Part shown: positions 1 to 11,851 of the stretch, piece by piece
How positions within the stretch are numbered: the first letter of the stretch is position 1
Layout of the letters: every line of letters begins with the position of its first letter
Source: Brachypodium distachyon
Taxonomy: Eukaryota > Streptophyta > Magnoliopsida > Poales > Poaceae
Direction: 5' to 3'
Assembly (NCBI RefSeq): GCF_000005505.3
Contig: NC_016131.3
Coordinates: forward strand, 21,163,501-21,227,500
DNA length: 64,000 bases
Made by a program: the position numbers and the translations under genes
Notes under the pieces: model-generated
Told to the model about the DNA's origin: nothing
Databases searched by the model: none
What the model saw: only the letters and a program-made list of their open reading frames with translations

Positions 1-264
1 AATTGATAAATATGATATGGTGAGCTGTATATATATGCTAATATGCCTGATGGATCTTTCATAACACAATTTATGGCCCATCGGGACTGTAGGATCCTCT
101 GATGTACCCTTTTCACCAAACATACACAGTAGAAAACCCATCCAAATGGGGCCTTATTGGAAAAAAAAATACTGGTAATACATTGAAAGTTTGCTAAAAG
201 TGGAGATTTGATAACCAATATCGACTGAAGATGACGCATGAGGTGGATCTGCTGCTAATCTTAC

Positions 265-3200
265 CATGGGTAACCTGCGACATCTGTTCTTGATTCGTTG
301 ACCCTGTTTTCAACTCATTTTCAGTGGTCTCATCAGAAACCACAGTACTTGAACTGCCAGCAGCTGTATGGAAAATAGTATAAGTGCTTCGCCTAGGCAT
401 CAAACAAGTGAAAATACCAGGAAAACCCTGGTTATAAACAGGACAAGGATATGTGCTTACAGCTCATAAATGTAAGAGCGCAAAGGTAGAGAATGTTAAA
501 AAGAATCATAAATCCTATCATGGCCCCAATGGAAAGCCAATACCCCCATTCACCAGTAAAGTAGCCTTTGGATTTGAGATAAGCCTTCCCAACTGTTGAC
601 GAACCAATGCTCCCTTCAGCGGTTGGCTGGAATTAAAAGGAGACATTAGTTCCAGACTCTAATATGTTTAGATATATAATCATCCTAGAAAATAGAGGTG
701 ATAAAACTTATTAGATGTTCTAATTTCTTTTTTTTTCTCGAACACGCCGACAGGCGTGTCATTTTCATTAAGAAGAATGCGCAAGAAGCGCAAGTACAAA
801 CAAAGACCCAAAAGGGTCAAAATGAGAAAAAACGCAAAACAAAAACAAAAAGAAAAGAAACCGAAAAACAACTATACCAGGGTGGGGTTAGAACTAAGGT
901 CTAATTGCTTTCAGATAACAAAAAAATCTATCAAAAAATATTTGTCATGTGATCAATGCTTTTGTGCTTTTGTCTACATCTGATATAGATCAAAAGAGAG
1001 GAAAATAAGTGGTGACAAAAAACTTACAATAGCCCACCTACTGGCAAGGAATTCATTGACTGATATAGCATTATTGCTATACATCATGGGAGATATCCAG
1101 TATCCCCAGATCCACCAGGATTGGATGTCGGCTGTGAAAAAATGTGTATCAAGAAACCCAGTAAGAAATGGAAGTTATGATAGTCCACACTGGAAATTTT
1201 GAGACGTAATAAGACAAAACACCTCAACAAAAAAGTTTAAAACATTCTTCAAGGAAGTGGTTTTGTGTCTAACAAACAATAACTGGCTAGATAACTTATT
1301 GGACAAAGGGGTATTCTCTACAATGACATACTTACTTCTGGGGATGACAAATCCTCCGAACAAGAAAACAAGGAGAAGCACAAACATTCCGAATGTATTA
1401 GCTACAACCATCGTTTGTAAAAGTGCACCTAGCAGCCTGAACATGGCCACAGCCATCTGGTGAGTGCAAAAGTATGCTAGTAACTGCCTAAAGAACCTGA
1501 AATCAGTAGAAAGAAATCAATAAAAAGTACACCAAGTTATCCTCATAATTTTTTTTAAACTAATAAGTGCTGAAAGAAAGGTCAGCTACCTTCCGGGACC
1601 AGGTGCGTAACCTATAACATAATATGTAACGATTGTCCAAACAGATGTGTCCACAAGTGAAAAAGGAAGCTTCAAAATGATGTTTGCAACTCCAAAGGTC
1701 CATGCTGGAAAGAACAAGTAATCTCTCTGTTTGTAGAATACTGGTAGTTTTTTAATAGTCATTTGTACCTCGGAAAGTCCACCGAACATAATTGTGATCA
1801 AAGAAGAAGTCAAAACACCACTAAATTTGATGGTATCAGAAAATTTCTCATGGGGCATCTTTGTTCTGATAAACACGGTCATGGTTATAATTGCCAGGAC
1901 AAACAATTGAAATGACTTGAATATGTAGAGGAAGGCGTTGCGCTTCATCAGCAACCACTCTCTTGATAGCACTGCCTTGAGGGACTCCCTACTAGATAGT
2001 CCATACTTCTTGGTAGTCAACGCAGCAGGATGTGTTTTAGATTTGACATAAGGAATTTGAAGCTCTTTCTGGAGCTTCTGTCCAGCATGGAATGTCTTGA
2101 AAAGCTGGGAGAACTCCAGGACTGAGACATAACGATAATGCGCATGATCATGGCACCAGTATTGCTGTTGATCTTTCCTGGAAGTCACCTCCTGAAGGAA
2201 GTCGGCCACTCCTTTCCGTTCAGGACACTGGAAACCAGCACTCTCAAAGAATTCTAGTATGTTCTCTCGTGGCCCGTGGTAAACTATGTACCCTTCTGAT
2301 AGCAGAATTATGTCATCGAATAGATTGTAGGTCTCAGGCGGAGGCTGGAGGAGAGAGATCATCACTGTATAATTCATCACATGGACCATCTGTCTGATGT
2401 ATTTAACAATCTGAAATGTGCTAGAGCTATCAAGCCCAGTAGATATTTCATCCATGAATAAAGCTCTTGCAGGACCAGTTAGCATCTCTCCTATGGTAAT
2501 AAGGAAACAAAAGCACAAGCTTAGGAATCTTAATATGTTAATAATGTAATATAGGATTCATTACGCAAGTGATCAATTATTTCATGCACAATATTTCCAA
2601 GAAAATGTACGGTTATCGATAATTTAACAGAGCAAAGCAGTGTTGCATCATGTGTAATTAGATCTCACAGGGGAAAATACAAACTCTGTCACTGAAGTAA
2701 GGGATAATAAAATCCACAATAATCCCAAACATGCTATTTGAGACAAATAACTGCTGATATGGGCAGTAGATTCATACATAGAATTATCTATATCTGTGCT
2801 CCCTCCGTCCAGGTTTTGAAGGCCTATCTCCATCAAAATTTGTTTCACAAATCCAACTATCGAAGGCTCCTCTTACATGTCTCTCTCTTAACTATATGCA
2901 TTGACTCCCTTGGTTTCCACTTAAGCATCAATTCCTTTGCATGCATTGAGCCATTTTTGCTTTGATATTAGTGTTTCATCTTGGTACTAGTGTTTCAAAA
3001 TTAAATCTACATTTATTCTTTCTTTCTTTACTATGCCTTGGTTATACCATTATTCAAGAGAGGTCTTCTAAATACGGATGGAGGTAGTACTAATTAGGAC
3101 TTAAGATGTAGTGAGCAAATAAAACTTCATGACGAAAATGACAAATCATTTCTGTTATATGTTAATGTACATGACATGCAAGGCTGCACATACCAGTTGT

Positions 3201-6200
3201 TACACGTTTCTTTTGGCCACCGGAAATGCCTCTTTTCATGTCATCCCCAACTATAGTATCAGCGCAAATATCAAGCCCAAGCACCTGCAGAGATTCAGTT
3301 TACATCAGGAACAAAAGTGCAAAGGTTTCGTATGGGTGTCACCACCAAAGTGATGCATGTGTTCTAATTATAATGAAAAGTACTACTCCCTCCGTTCCAT
3401 ATTAATTGGCGCGGATTTAGTACAAAAGACAACAATGGACCCTCACCTTTAGAATAAGATCCGTGATAACATTAGTCTCCTTTCCTTGTACCGCAGTTGC
3501 CTTCATGAAAGCATCAATCTCAGGGTCAGGCTTAATGCCTGCATTTTGCTCCCTTCTTGCTAATTCTGAGAGCATATCATATCTGGCACCAATGCCTAGA
3601 CATCGTCTTGAGAAGTCCAATGTCTCTCTAACTGTCATCTCTCCATTGTGTAGATCATACTGACTAACATATGTACTAGTCCTCTCAGGATAGAACTCTG
3701 AAAACGTATGACCACAGTATGTGATATTGCCAGATACCTGCGGTCCTTGGATGATTTAGCATATAACGAGCACACATAATCAAAAGTAGATTAAATTACT
3801 TGAACAAAAATACAACCTTGAGCTTTGAATCAGGCTTCCCAGTTAGGGATCTCATTAGTGTGCTTTTCCCAGATGATGGAGGTCCGAGAAGAAGTGTCAT
3901 CCTGACATAAGCAGTTAAATTCAATAGCAAATACTTCAGAACAACTTATTGTACCTTTTTCAAATAAGAGTGAGGCAACTGCATTGATGAGAGTTAGAAG
4001 ATATAGCTTCAGAGATATGATCAGCAGCTATTATACTGCATATAGAGTCTCAATGATCTGTTTCAGTTGGGAATTATGGTCTCTAAGGATGCACAGTTAT
4101 TTAAGTTAGTATGGAAGTAACCCAGCATCATAGTTTTGATGATTACTCCATCCATCCATTATGTTATTAAAACAACCTTAAAAGAAGCTTCTGAGTTCAC
4201 TCTGAGAGGCTAGAGATTTCAACGTTAATTAGAGAAAATGTGAATGACCTATACCGCTTATTTTGGTGACCTTTTATTATAATGGCGCATATTGGAGCTA
4301 TTACAGATTAACAGTTGCATAACAAAAACTATTCTATTCTCAGTCATAACTCATAAGCATTACATCTGTGTAGCAAAGACAACTCTATTTTCTTTATCTT
4401 TACTCCTATAAAGATGAAAATCGCACAGGTATTTAGCTAGTCAAATAGAAATGTATGTATTACGGTAGCTATCTGCACGATCGAACATGAAATTTAGCTA
4501 CTATGAAAAAAGAAGCTAATCTTGACATTTATGAGACTAGCACTTGTTAGATGGAAAAGTTCAGCGACCGAGTTTTGCAAGAACAATTAATTACCTCGAT
4601 GGCTTGAGAATACCACTGACATCTTTGAGTATCTCAATCCTCTTCTTGTTCGAAGAGCCGAATCCACTCAACAGCCCCTGTCATAAAGCATCAAGAGTAC
4701 CGAATTTGAGACATACAGGTAACAAGCAACACCATGCACCAAGATCGCGGCGCTTCAATCCTAGCCACTTGCACATTCAAAGCGTCTAACCGAATTGTGT
4801 AATTCGCGCGATTCACCTGTGGAAGGAACGGATCAACGATGCGAGGCCGCACGGAACAGAAGACGGCCAGTGATACAGCGGCGAAGGGACGAGGTGGGCT
4901 AATACGTGGGTCCGTTGAGGTAACAAAGATAAGGCGGGCGAGCTCTCCGCATCGCCGCCGCTGCCGGAGACGCCGGGGGAGGAGGAGGCGGCCAGTAGAC
5001 CGCTCATGGCTTGCTCAGTGCTTCGGCTCTCGAGCCGGCAGTGCGGTGAGACCGTGAGAGTGGAGGAGTGAGTGAGGCGAGAACGAAGGGTTCCTCCCAG
5101 TCCCAGCCCAGGCCGGCATACCTGGGCCGACTAGTCTAACCAGTGGCTTGGGCCTTGGAGTCAAATTTGATGCGGTACTTGGTTTGATTTTCTCAACAAA
5201 GGGGAAAAAAGCCTTTCTAAAAAAAAGAGGGAAACAAGCCTCTAAAAAAAGGGGGGGAAATATGATGATGTGCACAGGATTGTTAAAAAAAAAGTTTTTC
5301 TCATCCAGTGAAATGAAAATTATAAAGATGGCAGAGTATTTTATATATCACCACTACAGTATATCATCCTGTCCTGTCGTGTAGTAGCCATGGTCCACTA
5401 GCTAGCTGCAACAAATACCACGAGAGCACGGGAATCCCACGCGAACGAGGAAGGACAGTGTGCTTTCAGTAGATTTTTCTTCTCAGCTAGCCAGTACAGT
5501 AGTTAGCACGACTCGAGCATTTTTACCGCTTACGACTTTACGTCGTTGTCCGTTGACCGGGACTTCCCCGGCCACTTGAGTTGCAAGAAGAGGGCTGGCC
5601 GGGGAGAAGGACCGACCGACCGGCCGGTACGTACCAGAATCAAACTTCCGGAAAACGTGATTGACTAACGTGTGACCTTTGTCATTTGCTTTGCTTCGTG
5701 CGCGCGCAGCCGGCCCATAAGTGGACGTCTAGACTTCCAATTCACAATACTCCTAGATGAAAGAATCGAATCGCGAGATCCACCGCTTTCATACTAGATG
5801 AGATGTTTTGTATGAAATTTATTCCTTTCGAAGAATCAGCTGAGTTACGTCGGACTGAAGAAAATTCCTTTCGAAAATGACACCGGGAGCGCAGCACTGG
5901 ATGGTCAGCATATGTGCATTCCTCGCGAAGGAAAATAAACTAGCTAGAGGAATGATTGAGATACCGATCGGCCGTAAGAAGTGGGTTTTTTTCTTCTTGT
6001 TGTAAAACGACAAGTGGTTCTTTATGTCCTTGTGCTTGCATGTTCCTACCTCAACCGTGTTGATGACGGCGTTGAGCAGCGTAGGCAGCGCGCGCTTGCC
6101 GACGTGGACGTCCGCCTCCACGGACAGGTGCTCGTACCGCACCTCGATCTGCGGCAGCTCGATGCCCACTCTGCATGCATCAATTTACATATCAGTCACG

Positions 6201-6798
6201 ACATATACAAACCACACTGCAAAACCGAATTTACAGTAATTAACATGATCAAAGGGCTCAAGATTCTCTTCTTTTAATTTTCTCGGAGACAAATAAGAAG
6301 GTTAATTTCCTTCCGAAATTAATTGGCTGGCGAGATAGTACTACATGCGCGTGTACTGTTCGTGCGCTTGACTTACAGGTCGAGGCGGTCCCTGAAGCGG
6401 CGGAGAAACCGCTCGCCGTCGTCCGCGGCGGCCTTGAAGACGCGCTCCATGAGCTCGCGGCCGTGTTTCGCGTCGAGGCTGGCGATGTCAACCTCGTCGG
6501 CGCCCGCGTACCGCTTCGTCACCCCGTCGCCGCCGCCGCCGCCGTCCGCGTCCAGCGTCTTCCGGATGATGCCCCGCCGCATGCGGTCGTACGTGGGCAG
6601 CTTCTCCAGCGCCGCCCACCGCAGGTTCTCCTCGTCCTCATCCAGGTCGCCGAGGCTCGCGGCCGACGACCGCCGGAACGGGTCGTCCGGGTCGCCGTAG
6701 CCGCCGGTCCCCAGCGACCGCGCGATCGACCCCGCTCGCCCCGACGACGTCAGGCGCCAGCTCCGCCGGCTGCCCGACGGCGCGATCTCCCCAGCCAT
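265..6798 (-). CDS. Full-size ABCG (PDR-type) ABC transporter, N-terminal 841 residues, continues past left edge
   Basis: ATP-driven plasma-membrane exporter of the pleiotropic drug resistance subfamily; ABCG36/PDR8-like is my guess, substrate unknown. Exons (minus strand, in order): 6798-6377, 6170-6050, 4677-4595, 3901-3817, 3737-3447, 3284-3194, 2490-1590, 1496-1336, 1131-1028, 626-461, 363-265. All have GT-AG ends and phases join without a break. Seen: Walker [10 protein letters not shown] at the start of the 3901-3817 exon; ABC signature ISGGQKKR in 3284-3194; Walker B region [16 protein letters not shown] at the start of the 2490-1590 exon; then the first membrane domain ([22 protein letters not shown]). 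The last visible exon ends in MSQVTHG, the linker before the second nucleotide-binding domain, so that domain and the second membrane domain lie outside. The start MAGEIAPSG is the first ATG after a TATA motif and matches PDR N-termini. No lesion is visible. It is not Lr34-like in its N-terminus. Confidence 0.93.
721..890 (-). mobile_element. LINE/SINE 3'-tail fragment, antisense, in ABCG intron
   Basis: Inside the intron 627-1027 a T-run at 727-736 is followed by a perfect 7-bp stem with a 4-nt loop (ACACGCC-GACA-GGCGTGT, 742-759) and an A-rich stretch. Read on the minus strand this is a stem-loop followed by poly(A), as in 3' tails of grass non-LTR elements. No coding part is present. Family assignment is inference. 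Confidence 0.45.
2799..3086. mobile_element. Stowaway-like MITE in ABCG intron
   Basis: Starts CTCCCTCCGTCCAGG and ends ACGGATGGAGGTAG, imperfect inverted ends of the grass Stowaway class, about 290 bp. It sits entirely within the intron 2491-3193. The flanking TA is not clean, so the outer limits are approximate. Confidence 0.65.
3386..3430. mobile_element. Solo Stowaway-like terminus beside a splice donor
   Basis: One inverted end only (CTCCCTCCGTTCCATATTAA), preceded by TA, in the 162-bp intron 3285-3446. The fragment ends about 15 bp from the splice donor of the 3737-3447 exon. No matching opposite end is visible, so it is a truncated copy. Confidence 0.5.
4817..5160 (-). promoter_or_regulatory. 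GC-rich island inside ABCG intron: candidate internal promoter plus alternative first exon
   Basis: The intron 4678-6049 contains a GC-rich block unlike the AT-rich introns around it. Two TGGGCC motifs (site II type) lie at 5123-5128 and 5149-5154. Downstream on the minus strand an ATG at 5007 opens a frame beginning [15 protein letters not shown], and a good donor CACAG|GTGAAT follows, with the exon ending at 4817. Splicing to the next ABCG exon (4677) would be out of frame, so this would be a 5' leader rather than a coding exon; the next in-frame Met lies just before Walker A in the 3901-3817 exon. An alternative is a captured piece of another gene. No known protein is recognised. Confidence 0.35.
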
Positions 6799-6867
6799 TG
6801 TGATCTCCCGATGCGTGTAATTTGCTAGGTACTGCCTTGGCCGGTGGTGGTGGCAATCTAAGAGGTG

Positions 6868-6882
6868 TGTGTATATATACCC
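6868..6882 (-). promoter_or_regulatory. TATA box of the ABCG gene
   Basis: GTATATATAC at 6871-6880 lies about 75 bp upstream of the ATG at 6798 on the minus strand, a normal distance for a short plant 5' leader. Confidence 0.55.
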
Positions 6883-7028
6883 AGCACGCACGGGGCACAG
6901 GCACTGGGCACAGCACGGGGCGCTGACCGTTGACACGGGCTGGAGTACGTTCACTGCCCGATCGACGACGGCCGTTCCGGGCCAAATGCGCGGCTGGGCG
7001 GAACGAAAGTTCGTCGCAGTACTGACTA

Positions 7029-7094
7029 GTCCCTCCCAAAATATATCGTGTATTTGTACAAGATCTCATACGATATTTATTTTGGAATGGAGGA
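7029..7094. mobile_element. Very short Stowaway-like MITE in the ABCG promoter
   Basis: GTCCCTCCCAAAATATATCG at the left and its imperfect complement ending TTTTGGAATGGAGG at the right make a foldback of roughly 65 bp, 230 bp upstream of the ABCG start codon. Confidence 0.5.
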
Positions 7095-7476
7095 ATAGAA
7101 AATAGATTAAATTAACATATCTACACGGCCATGCACGGCGGCACGCTGTAGAATTTGCTAGGAACGCTAGCTAGCTAGCTGATCTACGTGTACTGTGCTC
7201 TCAGGACCGTGGAAAGCCAGAGAGCTTGTCCGCAACCGTGCCAGTTGGGCGGATCAGGTCGCACGACGAAGAATGAGTCAGTGACTCTGCCTCATGATGA
7301 CATATGGAACAAAGACACACGTACCGCTGCTCGCTACTCCGTTGTTCGATCCAGTTGGATCCTACTTAGTCATTGTCGGATCCTTCGATCTTAAAATTGT
7401 AAACTTGTAACAGGTTCCAAATGCTGCCGACAAGGTTTTCTTTTAATTTAGATAAATGCTTCCGACAAGTTTAGTA

Positions 7477-7886
7477 CTCTCTTCATTAAATATAAGATGT
7501 TCTTGCTCTAACAAATCTAACAACACAAGTCTAAATTACTCACAATTATAGTACTCCCTTTGTCCCATATAAGTACTGAAATATTACGTGTATCTCGACG
7601 TATTTGGGGTATATATATATATGTATATATATATGTATGTATATATATATATATGTATACATATATGTATGTATGTATATATGTATATATATGTATGTGT
7701 ATATACACACACACAGGTCCATTTTTAAATAAATTTGAGTCACTTAATATGAGATGGAGGGAGTATATTTCCATATTATACTTACTCGATACGGTAGATA
7801 TTAGTATATTTTTCCTTTAAAGTTGGTTCTTAAAAAAGTTTGACTTAAGATTAAACTAGAACATCTTATATTTAGAAATGCGATAG
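7477..7886. mobile_element. Outer Stowaway-like MITE, split by a second MITE
   Basis: The left end (CTCTCTTCATTAAATATAAG) and right end (CTTATATTTAGAAATGCGATAG) are inverted copies of each other. Both are bordered by TA (7475-7476, 7887-7888). The body is interrupted by the element at 7555-7763. Confidence 0.65.
7555..7763. mobile_element. Inner nested Stowaway MITE with a TA/TATG microsatellite core
   Basis: Ends CTCCCTTTGTCCCATATAAG and TTAATATGAGATGGAGGGAG are inverted, with TA duplications at 7553-7554 and 7764-7765. The centre (about 7609-7712) is an expanded (TA)n/(TATG)n tract. It lies inside the MITE at 7477-7886, so it is the younger insertion. It is related to the copy at 7929-8041. 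Confidence 0.75.
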
Positions 7887-7928
7887 TACGTACAGTAATT
7901 AATTAAGTATGGAACTTGTAAACTTCTA

Positions 7929-8041
7929 CTCCATCCATCCCATATTAACTGACGAAATATTACAGGTATCTAGACCTTTTTTGGAAATAGATACATACAT
8001 ATTTGGATAAATTTGAATCACTTAATATAAGACGCAGGGAG
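7929..8041. mobile_element. Stowaway MITE, sibling of 7555-7763
   Basis: CTCCATCCATCCCATATTAA at the left, TTAATATAAGACGCAGGGAG at the right, TA on both sides (7927-7928, 8042-8043). It shares internal words (GAAATATTAC, TATCTAGA-like) with the nested copy just upstream but lacks the microsatellite. Confidence 0.7.
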
Positions 8042-8043
8042 TA

Positions 8044-9235
8044 AAAAGATAACATCTGGTGTAGACTCTATTTCCCTGAGAGGAATTTTCAACTTAGTTG
8101 ACAGAATTAGGCTGAGCGGAGCTTATTGTTTAAAGTTTTTAACGGCTGAAAACAAGAGTCTTGTTGACTAATGATCGTTCCGTTAGATTTCATCCATATA
8201 TATACCGCACTTGATTCCTCGATCAACCGCGTAATGGTTCTCTAATACATCTTACCCGGGCGTGCAATGGTTCTTTACAAATTAGATGATGCCCACGCAT
8301 TGCTGTGAAACCGTGTTAAAGAAAATGCATAGATGCTTAAAATTAACTAAAACTAATGAGGGGAATATCTAAGTTTGTTTCACATACAAACAAATAAGAC
8401 CTACGGACCGTGTGACAAAATAATCAATGTATAAAAAGAGAAGAACTTTTCTAAAAACTGAAACATTGAATTGATGAGATGGCTTGGTTTGAATTGATAG
8501 ATTAATGAAAAAAATGTTGGATATAGAAAAAAGACATGCATGACTTAATGAGATGACACGCATGGTTTGCATGACAATATATGTGGTGGATTTGATGAGC
8601 TGACATGTTTGCATATTGAGTGAAATTATGTAATGGGTGCTTCTATTTAGATACAGAACATCGATCATTGATGACCAATCTTTGCTCTGTATATATTTCA
8701 TCTTATATCACGCTTGATTGCTCGACCGGTTCGGTATCTCTCTAGATATCTTACGCGGCCGTGACATGACTCATGACTCTTGACATAATTTGACATAACA
8801 ATAACGAGAGGCACACAAGAAAGTGGTGAAGTAAAACATTTGACCGCACGTATGTCTTATCCCTCCCTAGAATGCAGGGTCCGTTTCTAGAACGACGCCG
8901 CGCGCGAGCTACTAGAAGAACTGTACTACGTGACACGTGACGGATCAGCCTATGGCACCACTAGCGACCCAGCAGCCCTTCAAAGTGCTCAGCGGTACGT
9001 AGTGCCGTAGTGGCGTCGACGCGTCAAACGGGGGAGTTGAATTCCAAAACACATGCTCTGACAGTAGATTCCCTTCGTATTTTCCTTTCGAGTAAATCAA
9101 TGCTTTCAGGCTTGCTTCTAGAAAGCTTGAATTGAACCGTTAATAATTGTATAATAGAGTAGCGCCGAACTAATTAACCTTTGACCATGAAAAAGAGAGG
9201 ATTTTCTTCCCGTGAGCAGTGAAAAAAGGAGTTTT
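8044..9235. other. Intergenic, no gene recognised
   Basis: AT-rich spacer between the MITE cluster and the LINE. Two stretches, about 8200-8270 and 8690-8765, share the order CTTGATT, CTCGA, TCTTAC, GGCCGTG or GGGCGTG, which suggests an old duplication, probably transposon-derived. No frame has gene-like content. Confidence 0.4.
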
Positions 9236-9250
9236 GAATAGTCGTATGGG
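9236..9250. repeat. LINE target-site duplication, left copy
   Basis: GAATAGTCGTATGGG, repeated exactly at 16238-16252 after the element's A-rich tail. The neighbouring bases differ, so the duplication is exactly 15 bp. It fixes both ends of the insertion. Confidence 0.95.
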
Positions 9251-9394
9251 AAGAAGAGTGAGACAGAGTTAAGCGGTTTGTGGCGGATGCCGTGTCTTTT
9301 CTTCCTCCGTCTAGACGATTCTGAAAAACTCCATTCTGAGGCTTCCGCCGCCGGTCTCGCCCGACTCAGCCCACGCTCTCCACTCCTCGTCACC

Positions 9395-11851
9395 ATGAAC
9401 TTATCTCACTCAGCACCACAACATTCCACTCCTCCGCCTCAAGACCCACATATCCCAGCCTCCATAGGGGATCCACTGTATCCACCCGATGCAGACCTCC
9501 CTTCCATTCTATCTGCCCCATTCCGCAATCACTCTCAAGAACAAGATCCTCTTCAGGGTGTTACGAAGCTCCAACAAGCCGGAGATATGCTGGCACAGGT
9601 CACCATCCAAGAACAGCCTAGCGCAGGAGGAAAGAGGATCAATCAGAAAACAGAGCAAGAGATGGTGGAGCAGATTCAATATGCAGAGCAGCATAGACAT
9701 GTGAAATTTGCCCAAGATACAAGATTTCAGGTAGATAATACAGATAATACTGGAGAAGAATAGCAGTCCCCTGAAGCAACTCCAAGCTATGCTCAACAGG
9801 TGCAAGATCTTAACCTTATTGCAGTAATGCAGAGTTTACAAATAGCTGTACCGGAGGATCCAGAAATCCCATATCAAGGAGATGTAAGTACCCAACCTGA
9901 GAAGAACTCGCCCTATCAGCTACTCATGAAAGTTGGATGTTCAAGTGGAACTCCTAGAAACCTTCCTCTGCAGCCCCTTAATGAAGCAATGGCAACAGCT
10001 TGGGGAAAAAATTATTGGGTGATTGATCAGGTGAAACATGCCATGTACAAGGCCTACTTTAGAAATGAAGAAGCTATGGATTCAGTTATCAGAAGGCAGC
10101 CTTGGTCGCTTGATAAGGATAACCTGTTGATTGAGTGGATCAACCCAAGGAATCCAAACAAAGATGTAGATGAGTACAAGTTTAACACCATCTATGTGCC
10201 TATTAGAGTTTTTGGTATGCCTGAAAGATTTAGAGTGCCACATATGATGAGATATGTCATAGAAAAAATAGCACAAACTTTAGATATCCATTCCCCTCCA
10301 GAGATATCTATGAAGATTACAAGTGATTTTGTGGAAGCTTATGCTAAAATGGATATCATGATGCTAGTCAAAGATAAAGTGAAGTACTTTGTTGGACCGA
10401 ATGAATATATACTCTTGTATATCAACTATGGTAAAATTAAGAGAATCTGTACTTTTTGCGGCGTCATGTTTCACACTGTGGATTTCTGTCCTAACAGAAG
10501 AAAACTCATCCATCACCTTATTAGCATTGGAGCCAGCACCGCCTCGGTTCCCTTTTCATATGTTGGACTATGGACTTCACAGGTTTCTAAGATCCCTGAA
10601 ATAGCTTTCGAGCAATCAAACGTAATGGAAGGATTGTCATCAGAATTTAGAAGATACATGAAAGTGGATAGATCTATAGAGTCAACACCGCTACCGCTGT
10701 CGAAATATACTTTGGCTGATAGCAGCTCAAGCCACAAAATGATAGAAGGGAGGGAAAATCAATCTCAAAAAGTCTCAATACAAATCAGAGGTAACCTTCT
10801 TGCTTCTGCTTCTAAGCCCCAAGAAGGCGTACCTGGAAGACATAGTTTACTTGGGCCACCACCCTCTATACAAAATACTATTCAAGTTCAGTCTCAATCT
10901 CAACACATTAATGAGCCTCTTCAGCTTCCAGAGTTTAATAAACAAAAGCAGATAGAACACTCCACACAGGCCACGGTCAAGAGGCATCAGACGTCAGGTT
11001 CCACGATCTCTCAGCACAGACACAAGAGGCAAGCTACAGAAGACCCACCTAGAGAAAAAGATCTAAACGATTTTGGCGATCAAGAACAAGTCCGATTCAG
11101 ATCGATGCCTCCCTCGTCTCCACAGTACTCTGGAACTGCATCATCACACCCTCGCTCATCAAACAGGACTTCTGCTTACCAACTTCCAAAAGCAAGATAT
11201 GGCAGTGATGAACTTAGTTCTTTGGACCCTTAGATTGGTTTTCAAGTTGGTAAAAATACTTATCAAAAGGGGCAAGGTCGCAGGCACTACTCAGTTAAAA
11301 AAAGCCATCAACATTCCAGGAAAAGGAAGACATACCATCCAAGGAGCCACACTCGTTGGGATGACATGCCAGATGGAAGGAAACATCATGGCTCTTATAC
11401 TGGAGTTTCTAATCATATCACTGACAGCCACTTTGCAGGAGCTTTACAACAAGTTCAGCAATTAGCTTCTCAATTTCGGGCTGACCACAATGATGGAATT
11501 GACCCCATACCTGATAGGCACACCACTCATACTGCTCCTAGTTCACTGGCTAAGCTTCAAAGTATACAAGATCCCAATCAGTATAGGGAATGGCTGGAAA
11601 ATGTGGCTGCATCAACAATGGGTGCTACATCACAGAATGATCAACACTGGGGTTTGCAACCTACTCATTTGGGCTTGGATGACAATCACAACATTGTTGA
11701 AACAAACAACGAAACTACAATGAAAACTTCCACTTCAGCCAGGGATTTAGACAATACTCATACAGATCACATGGAAGGTGTTGAGCAAGTTATGGAACAT
11801 AAGGACGGACGGGCAGCGGCGCCAGCCTCTAAGGCGCCACTGGCGCCATGA
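9395..11851 (+). pseudogene. LINE ORF1 (RNA-binding, CCHC zinc knuckle), two nonsense mutations
   Basis: One frame of 819 codons from the ATG at 9395 to the TGA at 11849-11851, broken only by TAG at 9761-9763 and TAG at 11231-11233. The N-terminal half resembles the DUF4283-type domain of plant LINE ORF1 (AWGKNYWVIDQVKHAMYKAY). It is followed by a CX2CX4HX4C knuckle (CTFCGVMFHTVDFC) near 10450-10490, then a long Ser/Gln/Pro-rich tail. Such proteins coat the element RNA. The last codons overlap the ORF2 start (ATGA at 11848-11851). Confidence 0.9.

Noticed and set aside
233..262. A further ABCG exon directly after 265
   Set aside because: It would need a 13-nt intron; the sequence is better read as intron, with the next exon outside the window.
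7517..7820. Open frames rich in Tyr/Ile/Cys in both directions
   Set aside because: They are translations of the TA/TATG microsatellite in the nested MITE.
9278..9394. N-terminal extension of the LINE ORF1 frame
   Set aside because: It lies in the LINE 5' leader; the ATG at 9395 fits a start better, and the frame is not a host gene.
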